DNA of 64,000 nt from Pedococcus aerophilus (GTDB taxonomy: Bacteria; Actinomycetota; Actinomycetes; Actinomycetales; Dermatophilaceae): positions 1,099,029 to 1,163,028 of the forward strand of contig NZ_BAAARN010000001.1 in NCBI RefSeq assembly GCF_039532215.1, in the 5' to 3' direction. The notes beneath the pieces were generated by a model. The model was given only the letters and a program-made list of their open reading frames with translations, did no database searches and was not told the origin of the DNA. Positions 55,062-63,977 of the stretch are shown here, in pieces (position 1 is the stretch's first letter; each line of letters opens with the position of its first letter). The translations under genes were made by a program, and so were the position numbers.

Positions 55062-55286
55062 CTACTTGCTCTCGGCTGCGGCCTTCTTGCCGTAGCGGGC
55101 CTCGAAGCGGGCCACGCGGCCACCGGTGTCGAGGATCTTCTGCTTGCCGGTGTAGAACGGGTGGCACTGCGAGCAGACCTCGGCGCGCATCTGGCCGGAG
55201 GTGGCCGTGCTGCGGGTCACGAAGGTGCTGCCACAGGTGCAGGTCACCGTCGTCTCGACGTACTCGGGGTGGATGTCCTTCTTCAC
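55062..55286 (-). CDS. rpmE: 50S ribosomal protein L31, zinc-binding form
   Basis: 74 residues. Four cysteines in CTCGSTF and [15 protein letters not shown] bind zinc, so this is the C+ form rather than the zinc-free paralogue made under zinc starvation. AAGGAGC lies before the GTG start. rpmE precedes prfA as in other actinobacteria. Confidence 0.98.
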   Translation of the reverse strand: MKKDIHPEYVETTVTCTCGSTFVTRSTATSGQMRAEVCSQCHPFYTGKQKILDTGGRVARFEARYGKKAAAESK

Positions 55287-55387
55287 TTCGCGCTCCTTGA
55301 GTCATGAGACCGGGTCGGCCGGGCGGAGTGCCCTGGCTGCCGTGAACCGGTCAGCGGTCAAGTGTGCCAGACAGCGGCGCACATCTC

Positions 55388-57529
55388 CTAAACGGTGGAG
55401 GCCTGCTGCCCATTCCCTGCGGGCCCGGGCGTCGCCGCGGCGCCGACGGCAGCAGGCGACCGCCGCGGCGACGAGGGCGTCGGTGCGCTGAGCAGCGGGA
55501 GGGTGATGGTCATGGTCGTGCCCTCTCCTTCGACCGAGCGGAAGCTCAGGGTGCCGTCATGCCCCTCGACGATGGCACGCACGATGGCCAGGCCGAGGCC
55601 GGTGCCGGGGATGGCCTGGGCGTTGGCGTTGGAGGCCCGGAAGAAGCGGTCGAAGAGCTTGGCCTGGTCCTTCTCGGGGATGCCGATCCCGGTGTCGGAG
55701 ACGATGATCTCGACGGTGCGCCCCACGGCACGCGTGGTGATCGTCGCGACGCCCCCGGCGGGGGTGAACTTCACCGCGTTGGACCCGAGGTTGATGAGCG
55801 CCCGCTCGAGCTGGATGCGGTCGACGTGGACCTTGAGGCACGGGTTGACGGCGTCGACCTCGAGGCGGACCGACCCCGCGGCCGCAACCGGCTGGAGCAT
55901 CTCGGTGACACCACGGACCATGTCGCTGACGAGCACGTCCTCGGGGTCGGACTCGAGCCCGGTCGCCTCGATCTTGTTGAGCACCAGCAGGTCCTCGATG
56001 AGCCCGCGCAGCCGTGCGGCGTTGCGGCCGATGACACGCAGGGCCGACTGCTGGGTGGGGGCGAGGTTTCCGTAGTCGCCGTCCTCGAGCAGCTCGAGGT
56101 AGCCGCTGATCGAGGTGAGCGGGGTGCGCAGCTCGTGGCTGACCGTCGCCATGAAGTCGGTCTTCTGGCGGTCGAGCTCGGTGAGCCGACGCACCTGCTC
56201 GACCTGCATCTCGTTGAGGCGGAGCTGCGCGATCGTCTGGGCGAGGTAGCCCGCGCTCTGCTGGACGGCCTGGATCTCGAACCGGCGCCAGCGGCGGTAG
56301 ATGTCGACGGTCATCAGCGCCAGCACACCGAGCCCGCGCTCACCCACACCCACCGGGACCATCACCAGCGACCGCGCGCCGGTCGCCCGGTGGAAGGCCG
56401 CCGCGCGCTCGTCACGGGCGACCTCGGGGTCGAGCAGGTCGCGGATGACGAACACCGAGCCTTCGCGGCGCAGCTCACGGTTCACGTCGGGGACGCTGGC
56501 GGACAGCGACGGCGGAAGGGGTGGCAGCGGGGGCAGATCCTCGCGGTGCCACTGGACCCGCTCGTCCACCGCGGTCTCGCCGTCGCCCAGGGTGTAGAGC
56601 AGGACACGGTCGGCGTTCATGACGGTGCCGAGGTGGGAGCAGACCAGCCGCAGCACCTCCTCGATGTCGTCGACGCTGCGCACCATCTGGGCGACGTCCA
56701 GCACCAGCTCGTGCATGCGCAGCACCTGGGCCTGCTCCTCGAGGAGTCCCCGGTTGGTCGTGGTGAGGTCGTTGAAGTCGTCGGCGAGCGCCCTGATCTC
56801 CGCCGCGCCGGCCTTGCCGTCGGCCATGGCGAGGGTGTCGCCCGCACGTTGGCGGCCCACGACGCCCCGCAGTCGTCCGATCGGGCGGGACAGCGAGCCC
56901 TCGATGGTGCGCCACATGAAGTAGGCAGCGATGAAGGAGAGTGCGGTGAGGACGGCCATGGTGATGAGGAGTCGGTCGAAGGCGCCGGCGATGCGCTCGC
57001 GCGCCTGCATCCGTTGCCCGGCGAGCTGGGACTCCAGGGTTGCCGAGACCGCCCTGAAGTCGGCGAACCGCGTGTCGGCGCCGGCGACGACCCGCGCCAG
57101 GCCGGGCCCGTCGGTGGGTCGCGGCTGGGCGACCCACGAGAACCACGCCCTGATGGCGGTCTCCTGGCGCTCGGACAGCTCCACGTACCGCTCACGCTCG
57201 CCGGCGGTGAGCACGTCCCGCTGGAAGACCTCCTGCTGCTGGGCGATCATGCGCTCCACCGCGCTCATCGAGCGCCGCAGGGCGGGTGTCTCGTCCGCGT
57301 CCCCGTCGACGGTCCGCGCCCACGACGCGTTGGCGTCCGTCATCTGCTGACGCACCGCGGTCGTGGAGTCGATCGCCGGTGAGAACACCTGGCTCGACCG
57401 GGCGGTGTCGTGGGAGTTGGCCCGCACCGTCAACAGCGCAGCACCGGCGACCACAGGCACGATGCAGAGCAGCGTGACGATGAGGAGTCGGAGCTGGGCC
57501 GAGACCGACCACTCGGCCGGCCGGCTCAA
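55388..57529 (-). CDS. Membrane sensor histidine kinase (HAMP-GAF-HisKA-HATPase)
   Basis: 713 residues. N-terminal helix (LRLLIVTLLCIVPVVAGAAL), an extracytoplasmic helical sensor of about 150 residues, a second helix (LLITMAVLTALSFIAAYFMW), HAMP, a GAF domain (about residues 265-430), HisKA with His465 in ATVSHELRTPLTSISGYL, and HATPase with LGSNAVKF, SDTGIGIPE and GTGLGLAIVRAI. The likely start is TTG 57529, overlapping the glycosyltransferase stop (TTGA); no ATG or GTG fits upstream of the first helix. Last gene of the four-gene module; its probable partner is the receiver protein at the head of that module. Confidence 0.88.
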   Translation of the reverse strand: MSRPAEWSVSAQLRLLIVTLLCIVPVVAGAALLTVRANSHDTARSSQVFSPAIDSTTAVRQQMTDANASWARTVDGDADETPALRRSMSAVERMIAQQQEVFQRDVLTAGERERYVELSERQETAIRAWFSWVAQPRPTDGPGLARVVAGADTRFADFRAVSATLESQLAGQRMQARERIAGAFDRLLITMAVLTALSFIAAYFMWRTIEGSLSRPIGRLRGVVGRQRAGDTLAMADGKAGAAEIRALADDFNDLTTTNRGLLEEQAQVLRMHELVLDVAQMVRSVDDIEEVLRLVCSHLGTVMNADRVLLYTLGDGETAVDERVQWHREDLPPLPPLPPSLSASVPDVNRELRREGSVFVIRDLLDPEVARDERAAAFHRATGARSLVMVPVGVGERGLGVLALMTVDIYRRWRRFEIQAVQQSAGYLAQTIAQLRLNEMQVEQVRRLTELDRQKTDFMATVSHELRTPLTSISGYLELLEDGDYGNLAPTQQSALRVIGRNAARLRGLIEDLLVLNKIEATGLESDPEDVLVSDMVRGVTEMLQPVAAAGSVRLEVDAVNPCLKVHVDRIQLERALINLGSNAVKFTPAGGVATITTRAVGRTVEIIVSDTGIGIPEKDQAKLFDRFFRASNANAQAIPGTGLGLAIVRAIVEGHDGTLSFRSVEGEGTTMTITLPLLSAPTPSSPRRSPAAVGAAATPGPAGNGQQASTV

Positions 57530-58968
57530 GGCTGGGCCTCGTCGAAGCCCGTGCGGGTCATGACGCCCCAGACCTGCTTCTTGCCGCGCAGGCTCGCCCA
57601 CCACCCGGACAGGCGCCAGTAGACGGTGAGCTGCCGGTAACCGACGTTCTCGAGGATCGCCGCCGCGAGCGTGATGAAGAGGTCGCGCCACCGGGTGTAG
57701 CGGTGGAAGGCCCACTCCTCCACGGACATCGCCGCGAGCGTGATGAGGATGGCGAGGCCATAGGCCAGCACGAGGAACAAGATTGCGTACGGGACGTTGA
57801 CGAGGCCGAGCGCGAGGCCCAGGACCACGAAGATGATGCCGAAGCCTTCGAGCAGCGGGGCGGCGAGCTCGAACAACCAGTAGTACGGCAGGACGACCCA
57901 CCCGATGCGGCCGTACTTCTTGCGGAACATCATGCCGCGGTAGGCCCACAGAGTCTCCCAGAGGCCGCGGTGCCAGCGACGGCGCTGGCGGGCCAGCACG
58001 GCGTAGCTCGACGGCACCTCGGTCCAGCACACCGGCTCGGGGACGAACTCGACCGCGTAGTCGCGGCCCTCGTCCATCATCTTGCGGTGGATGCGCAGGA
58101 CCAGCTCGAAGTCCTCGCCGATGCTGTTGGGGTCCAGGCCACCGGTCTCGACCACGACGTCGCGACGGAACATCCCGAACGCGCCGCTGATGAGGATGAG
58201 CATGCCCAGGCGCGACCAGCCGGTGCGCCCGACGAGGAACGCCCGCAGGTACTCCACGACCTGGATTCGGGCGATCCACTCGGTCGGCATGGCGAGCCGG
58301 ACCAGTCGGCCGGACAGCACGCGACTGCCGTTGACGGCGCGGATCGTGCCACCGGTGGCGACCATGCGGGTGGGGTCGTCCGTGAACGGCTTGCTGACAC
58401 GCAGGAGGGCGTCGGGCTCGAGGATGGAGTCGGAGTCGATGAAGGCGACGAGGGGCTCGACGGCGATGTTGACGCCGGCGTTGATCGCCTCGCACTTGCC
58501 GGAGTTCGCCTTCTGGAGCACGACCAGGCGGGTGTGCCCGTCCCGGGGGACGTGGATGCCGTGGATCTCGGCACGCACCGGGATGTCCGACGGCATCTGG
58601 CGCGGGACCTGGACGAGGTCGAACGCCTCCCGCATCACCTCGAAGGTGCCGTCCGTGCTGCCGTCGTCGACGACGATGACCTCGTGGCGCGGGTAGCGCA
58701 GGCTGAGCATGGCGATCGTGGCGGTGACGATGCTCGCGGCCTCGTTGTGGGCCGGCATGACCACCGAGACGCCGAGCGCGAGCTCACCACCGAGGGTGTC
58801 GACGGACGCGTCGCGCATGCGCAGGTACCGCCGGAACTGGAACCCCGCGGTGATGATGAGCGCGAGGAAGGACAGGTTGATGACCACGAAGTAGGCCAGG
58901 ATCGGGATCGCGGTGACCGAGTAGATCCACTGGACCGTGCCACGGAGTCCTTCGAGGACGCCGTTCAT
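57526..58968 (-). CDS. Processive family 2 glycosyltransferase (membrane)
   Basis: 480 residues. N-terminal helix pair, cytoplasmic GT2 domain with VSVVMPAHNEAASI, VVDDGSTDGT, the DxD-type FIDSDSILEPDALL, acid EDFELVLRI and the acceptor motif RQRRRWHRG (Q-R-x-R-W), then four or five C-terminal helices. The architecture matches PgaC/BcsA/hyaluronan-synthase-type polymerases, without a PilZ domain. An exopolysaccharide product is inferred, composition unknown. It overlaps both neighbours by 4 bp. Confidence 0.88.
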   Translation of the reverse strand: MNGVLEGLRGTVQWIYSVTAIPILAYFVVINLSFLALIITAGFQFRRYLRMRDASVDTLGGELALGVSVVMPAHNEAASIVTATIAMLSLRYPRHEVIVVDDGSTDGTFEVMREAFDLVQVPRQMPSDIPVRAEIHGIHVPRDGHTRLVVLQKANSGKCEAINAGVNIAVEPLVAFIDSDSILEPDALLRVSKPFTDDPTRMVATGGTIRAVNGSRVLSGRLVRLAMPTEWIARIQVVEYLRAFLVGRTGWSRLGMLILISGAFGMFRRDVVVETGGLDPNSIGEDFELVLRIHRKMMDEGRDYAVEFVPEPVCWTEVPSSYAVLARQRRRWHRGLWETLWAYRGMMFRKKYGRIGWVVLPYYWLFELAAPLLEGFGIIFVVLGLALGLVNVPYAILFLVLAYGLAILITLAAMSVEEWAFHRYTRWRDLFITLAAAILENVGYRQLTVYWRLSGWWASLRGKKQVWGVMTRTGFDEAQP

Positions 58969-60008
58969 CGTCCGCCCGCCCTCAGGCCGGCGACCACCAG
59001 GGCGAGACCGGCGGCCGGCTGGTCCCGCCGCTCCTCGAGCGCGGCGACGCCGCGGGCCCCGGTCTGGGCCAGGGACTCCCCGGCGAGCTCGGCCAGGCGG
59101 GGGTCGGGGTCTGCGAGCAGGTCGACCAGGGTGTCGTGGGCCAGGGGTGAGCCGACCCGGCCCAGCGCCTGGGCGCAGGCACGTCGCAGGTCGGTGGGCT
59201 GGTCGGACTGCGTGTGCCGGGTGAGCAGGTCGACCTCGGAGTCCTGGCCGATCGAGCCCAGCGCCTGGGCTGCCTGGACGCGGACGGTCACGTCGGGGTC
59301 GGAGCCGATGAGCTCGCGCAGCTCCGGCAGTGCCTGGACGAACGTGCCGGCACCGGCGACGTGGGCGGCCACCATGCGGGTGCGCGGAGCAGGGTTGCGC
59401 ATCGCGGCGCGCAGGACCGGGGCGATCTCGACGCCCATCTCGAGCAGGGCGTCCGCGGCCAGACCGGCGGGGATTCCCTCACCGACCCCGACCGAACGGA
59501 GCAGGGGGGCAGCCAACCAGGGGTCGGCCAGGTAGGACGCGGCATACGCGGCACTCGCGCGCACCTCGGCGGCGTCGTCCTCGAGGGCTTCGGAGATCAG
59601 GGCGGTGCTGTCCTCGACGCGGGCCAGGCCGAGCAGCTGGACGGCGTGCGCGCGGCGGACGGTCGACCGGTGGGTCGCGTCGGCCTTGGCCCGGTCCAGC
59701 GCACCGTGGTCCTTGAGCACGCTGACGAGCTGGGTCGCGGGTTCGCCGCGGACCTTGGCGAGGAGGCCGACGGCCGCCTCGTCGATCGCGTCCGCCGTCT
59801 CGCCGCGGGCGTCGCGCAGCACGGGGAAGCCCTCCGGCTCACCGGCGGCGAGCTCGATGAGGGCTCCACGCACGGGAGCCAGGGCGATGGCGGTGCGGGC
59901 CTCACGGCGCAGCCGCGAAACCTTCGAGAAGATCACGCTGAGGGCGAGCCCCAGGCAGACGACCAGGACGAGGAGCTCGACGCTCAGCAGGATCTGGCGC
60001 GTCGTCAC
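58965..60008 (-). CDS. HEAT-repeat membrane protein
   Basis: 347 residues. An N-terminal membrane helix (LLSVELLVLVVCLGLALSVIF) and at least six HEAT-like helical repeats from about residue 115 (for example ADPDPRLAELAGESLAQTG and RVQAAQALGSIGQDSEVDLL). Such alpha-solenoids usually scaffold partners; here it probably links the receiver protein or glycosyltransferase at the membrane. Starts with GTG and overlaps both neighbours by 4 bp (GTGA, ATGA). Confidence 0.8.
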   Translation of the reverse strand: MTTRQILLSVELLVLVVCLGLALSVIFSKVSRLRREARTAIALAPVRGALIELAAGEPEGFPVLRDARGETADAIDEAAVGLLAKVRGEPATQLVSVLKDHGALDRAKADATHRSTVRRAHAVQLLGLARVEDSTALISEALEDDAAEVRASAAYAASYLADPWLAAPLLRSVGVGEGIPAGLAADALLEMGVEIAPVLRAAMRNPAPRTRMVAAHVAGAGTFVQALPELRELIGSDPDVTVRVQAAQALGSIGQDSEVDLLTRHTQSDQPTDLRRACAQALGRVGSPLAHDTLVDLLADPDPRLAELAGESLAQTGARGVAALEERRDQPAAGLALVVAGLRAGGR

Positions 60009-60388
60009 CGGGCTCGGGCGAGCATGCCGTTCACCCGGTGCAGGAGCTCCCGGGGGCTGAACGGCTTGATGACGTAGTCGTCGGCTCCGACGGCGAAGCC
60101 GGTGTCGACGTCGCTGTCACGCGACTTGGCGCTGAGCAGCAGGACCGGCACGGCGCCGTTCTCGCTGTCGCGGATCTTGCGCAGGACGTCGATGCCGGAG
60201 AGCCCGGGCATCATGACGTCGAGGATGACCAGCGCCGGGCGCTCCGCCTGGAACGACTCCCAGGCGGCCAGTCCGTCGCCCACGGCCTCGACGGCGTAAC
60301 CGGACTGCGTCAGCTTGAACTCTACGAGGTCGCGGATGTCCGGGTCGTCGTCGGCGATGAGCACGCGGGCCCCATCGGGCATGGCCAC
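60005..60388 (-). CDS. Stand-alone receiver-domain response regulator
   Basis: 127 residues, only a CheY-like receiver: acidic pocket ADDDPDIRDLV, phospho-acceptor Asp in ALVILDVMMPGLSG, switch Ser in LLLSAKSRD and Lys in YVIKPFSPREL. No output domain, so it must act by protein contact. GTG 60388 has AAAGGA at a proper distance; an ATG two codons later is an alternative. First gene of the module; an AT-richer promoter region with a CATTACAT/ATGTATG dyad (near 60425-60442) lies upstream. Confidence 0.9.
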   Translation of the reverse strand: MAMPDGARVLIADDDPDIRDLVEFKLTQSGYAVEAVGDGLAAWESFQAERPALVILDVMMPGLSGIDVLRKIRDSENGAVPVLLLSAKSRDSDVDTGFAVGADDYVIKPFSPRELLHRVNGMLARAR

Positions 60389-60585
60389 GGCTAGTCCTTT
60401 CGTCAGTCCTGAATCACTACGTTGCATTACATCAAATGTATGGCGTGCAGCAGGCAATGGACCGCGAGGGCGGGCATCCCTGCCGATCCCTTGGCAAATA
60501 GAGCCGAACGGCTTACTCCCGGGCTCCCTCGACCAGAGGAAAACGCCCGCGGACGGAATGAATGCCTCAGCACCCCGGACGTGAC

Positions 60586-60616
60586 GGAGCCCGGCACCAC
60601 GCCGGTGCCGGGCTCC
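60586..60616 (-). terminator. Hairpin downstream of rho
   Basis: 13-bp perfect arms (GGAGCCCGGCACC and complement) around a 5-nt loop, 38 bp past the rho stop. No U tract. The remaining 200 bp to the response regulator gene hold no further gene, only the AT-richer promoter patch near 60410-60450. Confidence 0.65.
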
Positions 60617-60654
60617 ATACGGTGGTCTCCCCCGCCCGGGGCGAGGGGTGACGG

Positions 60655-62802
60655 TCAGCTGTTGTCGTCGTCCGCAGGCTTCAGCGAGGAGTTCTGCTGG
60701 ACCTGCATGAGGAACTCGACGTTGCTCTTGGTCTTCTTGATCCGGTCGATGAGCAGCTCGATGCCCTGCTGCTGGTCGAGGGCGGCGAGCACCCGACGCA
60801 GCTTCCACATGATCTTCAGCTCTTCGCCCGACAGGAGGATCTCCTCCTTGCGGGTGCCCGAGTTGTTGATGTCGACGGCCGGGAAGATGCGGCGGTTGGC
60901 GAGCCCACGGTCGAGCTTGAGCTCCATGTTGCCGGTGCCCTTGAACTCCTCGAAGATCACCTCGTCCATGCGGGAGCCGGTCTCCACCAGCGCGGTGGCG
61001 AGGATGGTCAGCGAGCCGCCGTCCTCGATGTTGCGCGCCGCGCCGAAGAACTTCTTCGGCGGGTAGAGGGCGGCGCTGTCGACACCACCGGAGAGGATGC
61101 GGCCGCTCGTCGGTGCGGCGAGGTTGTAGGCGCGACCCAGCTTGGTGATCGAGTCGAGGAGCACGACGACGTCGTGACCCATCTCGACGAGGCGCTTGGC
61201 CCGCTCGATGGCCAGCTCGGCCACCGTGGTGTGGTCCTCGGCGGGACGGTCGAAGGTCGAGGAGATGACCTCGCCCTTCACCGCACGCTGCATGTCGGTG
61301 ACCTCCTCGGGGCGCTCGTCGACCAGGACGACCATGAGGTGGCACTCGGGGTTGTTGGTCGTGATCGCGTTGGCGATGGCCTGCATGACCATCGTCTTGC
61401 CGGCCTTGGCCGGGGCGACGATCAGGCCGCGCTGGCCCTTGCCGATGGGGGCGACGAGGTCGATGACGCGCGTCGTGAGCAGGCCAGGCTCGGTCTCGAG
61501 GCGCAGGCGCTCCTGGGGGTACAGCGGCGTGAGCTTGCCGAACTCGACGCGCTTGCGCGCCTCCTCGGGCGTCATGCCGTTGACCGTGTCGAGGCGGACG
61601 AGCGCGTTGAACTTCTGGCGCTGGTTCTGCTGCTGCTCCTCGGTCTGCGCCTTCACCGCACCGGTGATGGCGTCGCCCTTGCGCATGCCGTTCTTCTTGA
61701 CGGCGCCGAGCGGCACGTAGACGTCGTTGGAGCCGGGCAGGTAGCCCGACGTGCGCACGAAGGCGTAGTTCTCCAGGACGTCGAGGATGCCGGCCACGGG
61801 GATCAGGACGTCGTCCTCGGCCACCTGCGGCTCGGACTCGTAGTCCCCGCCGTACTGGCGGTCCGTGCGACCGCGCTTGTCCCGGTTGCGGCTGCGGTTG
61901 CGGTTGCGACGACGGCCGCGACCCTCACCGTCGTCGTCGCCGTAGCCCTGGTTCTGGCCCTGGTTGCCCTGGTTCTGACCCTGACCGCCCTGGCTGCCGC
62001 GGTCGTCGCGGTCGTCCCGTTCGTTCTGGCGGTCGTCACGGTCGTTCTGGCGGTCGTTGCGCTGGTCGTTGGACCGGTCGTTGCGCTGGGGCTGCCGGTC
62101 GTCCCGCTCGTTCTGGCGGTCGTTTCGCTGCCGGTCGTCCCGCTCGTTCGCGCGGTCGTCACGGTCGTTCTGCCGGTCGGACCGCTGCTGGCGGTCGTTC
62201 TGCGCACGGTCGTCGCCGCCGCGGTCGCCACGGTTCTGGTCCCGGCTCTGCGCACGGTCGGCCTGCGGCTCTGCCTGCTGGGCCTGCTCGGCGCGACGCT
62301 CGGCGGCGCGGGCCGCGCGGTCGGCGCGAGCCTGCTGGCGCTGGGCGCGGGCCTGCTCGGCGCCGGCCCGCGGGGACTCGCTGCGGGTGGAGTCACCCTG
62401 CGGTGACTCGGAGCGGGGCGTCTCGGAACGTGCCGACGCAGAACGCTGGCCCTCGGAACGCGACGACTCAGGACGCGACGACTCGGAGTGCGGGGCCTCG
62501 GAGCGCGGGGCCTCGGAGCGCGTCGACTCGGCGACCGGTGCGGCGGCGGCCGGTGCCGCCTCGGCGGCGGGTCGCTCGGCGGGTCGCTCGGTGGCGACGT
62601 CACGACGCGGGGCGGACCCGCCGGACTGGCGGTCCTTGATGGCGGCGACGAGGTCGCCCTTGCGCATCTTGGCGGTCCCGGCGATGCCCATGCTGGCGGC
62701 GAGGCCCTGGAGCTCGGCCACCTTCATGGTGCTGAGCGCGCCGGAGCGTCGCGGCTTCTCGTCCTGCGCGGGCGCAGTGCCGAGAGTGGTGGTGTCTGTC
62801 AC
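60655..62802 (-). CDS. rho: Transcription termination factor Rho with large disordered insertion
   Basis: 715 residues. A SAP-like N-terminal helix domain (STMKVAELQGLAASMGI, residues 22-58), a disordered region of about 270 residues, the CSD RNA-binding domain (VAGILDVLENYAFVRTSGYL, from about 331) and the RecA-type motor: P-loop VAPAKAGKTMVMQAI, Walker B VVLLDSITKLGRAYN, ending NVEFLMQVQQNSSL. The insertion has a Ser/Glu/Pro/Arg half (about 90-145), an Ala/Gln/Arg stretch and an Asn-Asp-Arg-Gln repeat half (190-270). Rho is usually about 420 residues in Escherichia coli and 600-700 in actinobacteria. Neighbours thrB and rpmE follow actinobacterial order. Confidence 0.97.
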   Translation of the reverse strand: MTDTTTLGTAPAQDEKPRRSGALSTMKVAELQGLAASMGIAGTAKMRKGDLVAAIKDRQSGGSAPRRDVATERPAERPAAEAAPAAAAPVAESTRSEAPRSEAPHSESSRPESSRSEGQRSASARSETPRSESPQGDSTRSESPRAGAEQARAQRQQARADRAARAAERRAEQAQQAEPQADRAQSRDQNRGDRGGDDRAQNDRQQRSDRQNDRDDRANERDDRQRNDRQNERDDRQPQRNDRSNDQRNDRQNDRDDRQNERDDRDDRGSQGGQGQNQGNQGQNQGYGDDDGEGRGRRRNRNRSRNRDKRGRTDRQYGGDYESEPQVAEDDVLIPVAGILDVLENYAFVRTSGYLPGSNDVYVPLGAVKKNGMRKGDAITGAVKAQTEEQQQNQRQKFNALVRLDTVNGMTPEEARKRVEFGKLTPLYPQERLRLETEPGLLTTRVIDLVAPIGKGQRGLIVAPAKAGKTMVMQAIANAITTNNPECHLMVVLVDERPEEVTDMQRAVKGEVISSTFDRPAEDHTTVAELAIERAKRLVEMGHDVVVLLDSITKLGRAYNLAAPTSGRILSGGVDSAALYPPKKFFGAARNIEDGGSLTILATALVETGSRMDEVIFEEFKGTGNMELKLDRGLANRRIFPAVDINNSGTRKEEILLSGEELKIMWKLRRVLAALDQQQGIELLIDRIKKTKSNVEFLMQVQQNSSLKPADDDNS

Positions 62803-63044
62803 GAAGGATCCTTCCCCCTCGTATGCGGCCGGGTTCAGATCCCGAGCCGGTGCTTGGGTCGGCGATGGCCGACCGGTGGAGCCACATGCAGCACAGTGAG
62901 GCCAAGGCAGCGAAGGCTGCCGTCATGTGGAGGGTGCGACCCGCTCGGTGGTCCGCGAAGAGGCGGCATCGGCGGCGAGTGCGTGCTCAATGTAACACCG
63001 ATGCCCGTGCGGGAAGTCCATCGTGTCCAGATTGTCGCCCAGCG
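62803..63044 (-). promoter_or_regulatory. rho leader/promoter region
   Basis: 242 bp between thrB and rho with no gene. TACATT (62989-62994 on the minus strand) is the best -10 candidate, giving a leader of nearly 180 nt. Two short hairpins (GGTCGGC/GCCGACC near 62857-62874 and GGCAGC/GCTGCC near 62905-62920) lie within it. A long leader would fit the known autoregulation of rho by attenuation, but nothing here proves it. Confidence 0.35.
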
Positions 63045-63977
63045 CTACAACGCCCTGACCTGCGCGCCTTCGACGGGCACACCCGGGTCGAGCACCCGCC
63101 AGGCGGAGTCCACCAGCGGCGCCACGGCAGCGGCTCGGTCTGCCCTCGTCAGCACCAGCACCGAGGGCCCGGCGCCCGAGATCACCGCGGCGTGTCCGGC
63201 CTCGCGCAGCCGGTCGACGAGCTCCATCGACCCACCGAAGGACTCCCGTCGAGCCTCTTGGTGCAGCCACTCGCGCGTGCCGGCGAGCAGGTGCTCGGGA
63301 TGGGCGGTCAGCGCCTGCACGAGCAACGCGGCCCGGGCCGAGTTGAGGGCCGCGTCGCCGTGGCGGACGTGCGACGGGAGGACCGACCGCGCCTTGGCGG
63401 TGGACAGCTGGGTGGCGGGCACGAGAACCCGGACGCGCACGTCCGGGTGCAGGGCGAGGCGCACGGTGTGGGTGCCGTCGTCCTCCCCGTCGGACCACGA
63501 CAGGGTCAACCCGCCGTGGACGGAGGCGGACGAGTTGTCGGGGTGCCCCTCCAACCGGGCCGCCAGGGTGTTGGCAAAGGCGAGGTCGAGACCTTCGTCG
63601 GACCCGCGGCTTACATCGTGCAGGCCTTGTGCCGCAACGATTCCCGTGACGATCGCGGTCGCGGACGAGCCGAGTCCGCGGCCGTGCGGCACCTCGTTGC
63701 GACACCGAAGGTGCAGCCCAGCAGGCGCGTCGACCCCGAGCTCCTCCCACGCCCGGACCATCGAACGGTGGACCAGGTGGGTGGCGTCACGCGGCACGTC
63801 GGCCGAGCCCTCTCCCTCGACCTCGATCCGCAGGCCGGGCTCGTCGGTGACCGTCGCGACGCAGCTGTCCCACAGGCCGAGGGCCAGACCCACCGAGTCG
63901 AACCCGGGACCGAGGTTGGCGCTGCTCGCCGGCACCCGCACCTCGACTGACGCCCCCGGCCGCAGGGCAGCACCCAT
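63045..63977 (-). CDS. thrB: Homoserine kinase
   Basis: 310 residues, GHMP kinase superfamily. Motif 1 VPASSANLGPGFDSVGLALGL, ATP loop PHGRGLGSSATAIVTGI and motif 3 AVISGAGPSVLVL. It phosphorylates homoserine for threonine synthesis. The ATG overlaps the preceding thrC stop by 1 bp (TGATG), and rho follows, as in mycobacteria. Confidence 0.97.
   Translation of the reverse strand: MGAALRPGASVEVRVPASSANLGPGFDSVGLALGLWDSCVATVTDEPGLRIEVEGEGSADVPRDATHLVHRSMVRAWEELGVDAPAGLHLRCRNEVPHGRGLGSSATAIVTGIVAAQGLHDVSRGSDEGLDLAFANTLAARLEGHPDNSSASVHGGLTLSWSDGEDDGTHTVRLALHPDVRVRVLVPATQLSTAKARSVLPSHVRHGDAALNSARAALLVQALTAHPEHLLAGTREWLHQEARRESFGGSMELVDRLREAGHAAVISGAGPSVLVLTRADRAAAVAPLVDSAWRVLDPGVPVEGAQVRAL

Noticed and set aside
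60389-60585. Small gene between rho and the response regulator
   Set aside because: Short frames here have no ribosome site and unnatural codon use; the AT-richer patch is better explained as a promoter.
61993-62235. CRISPR-like or tandem repeat array in the rho gene
   Set aside because: The repeats are in frame, imperfect and encode the Asn/Asp/Arg/Gln block; no equal spacers.
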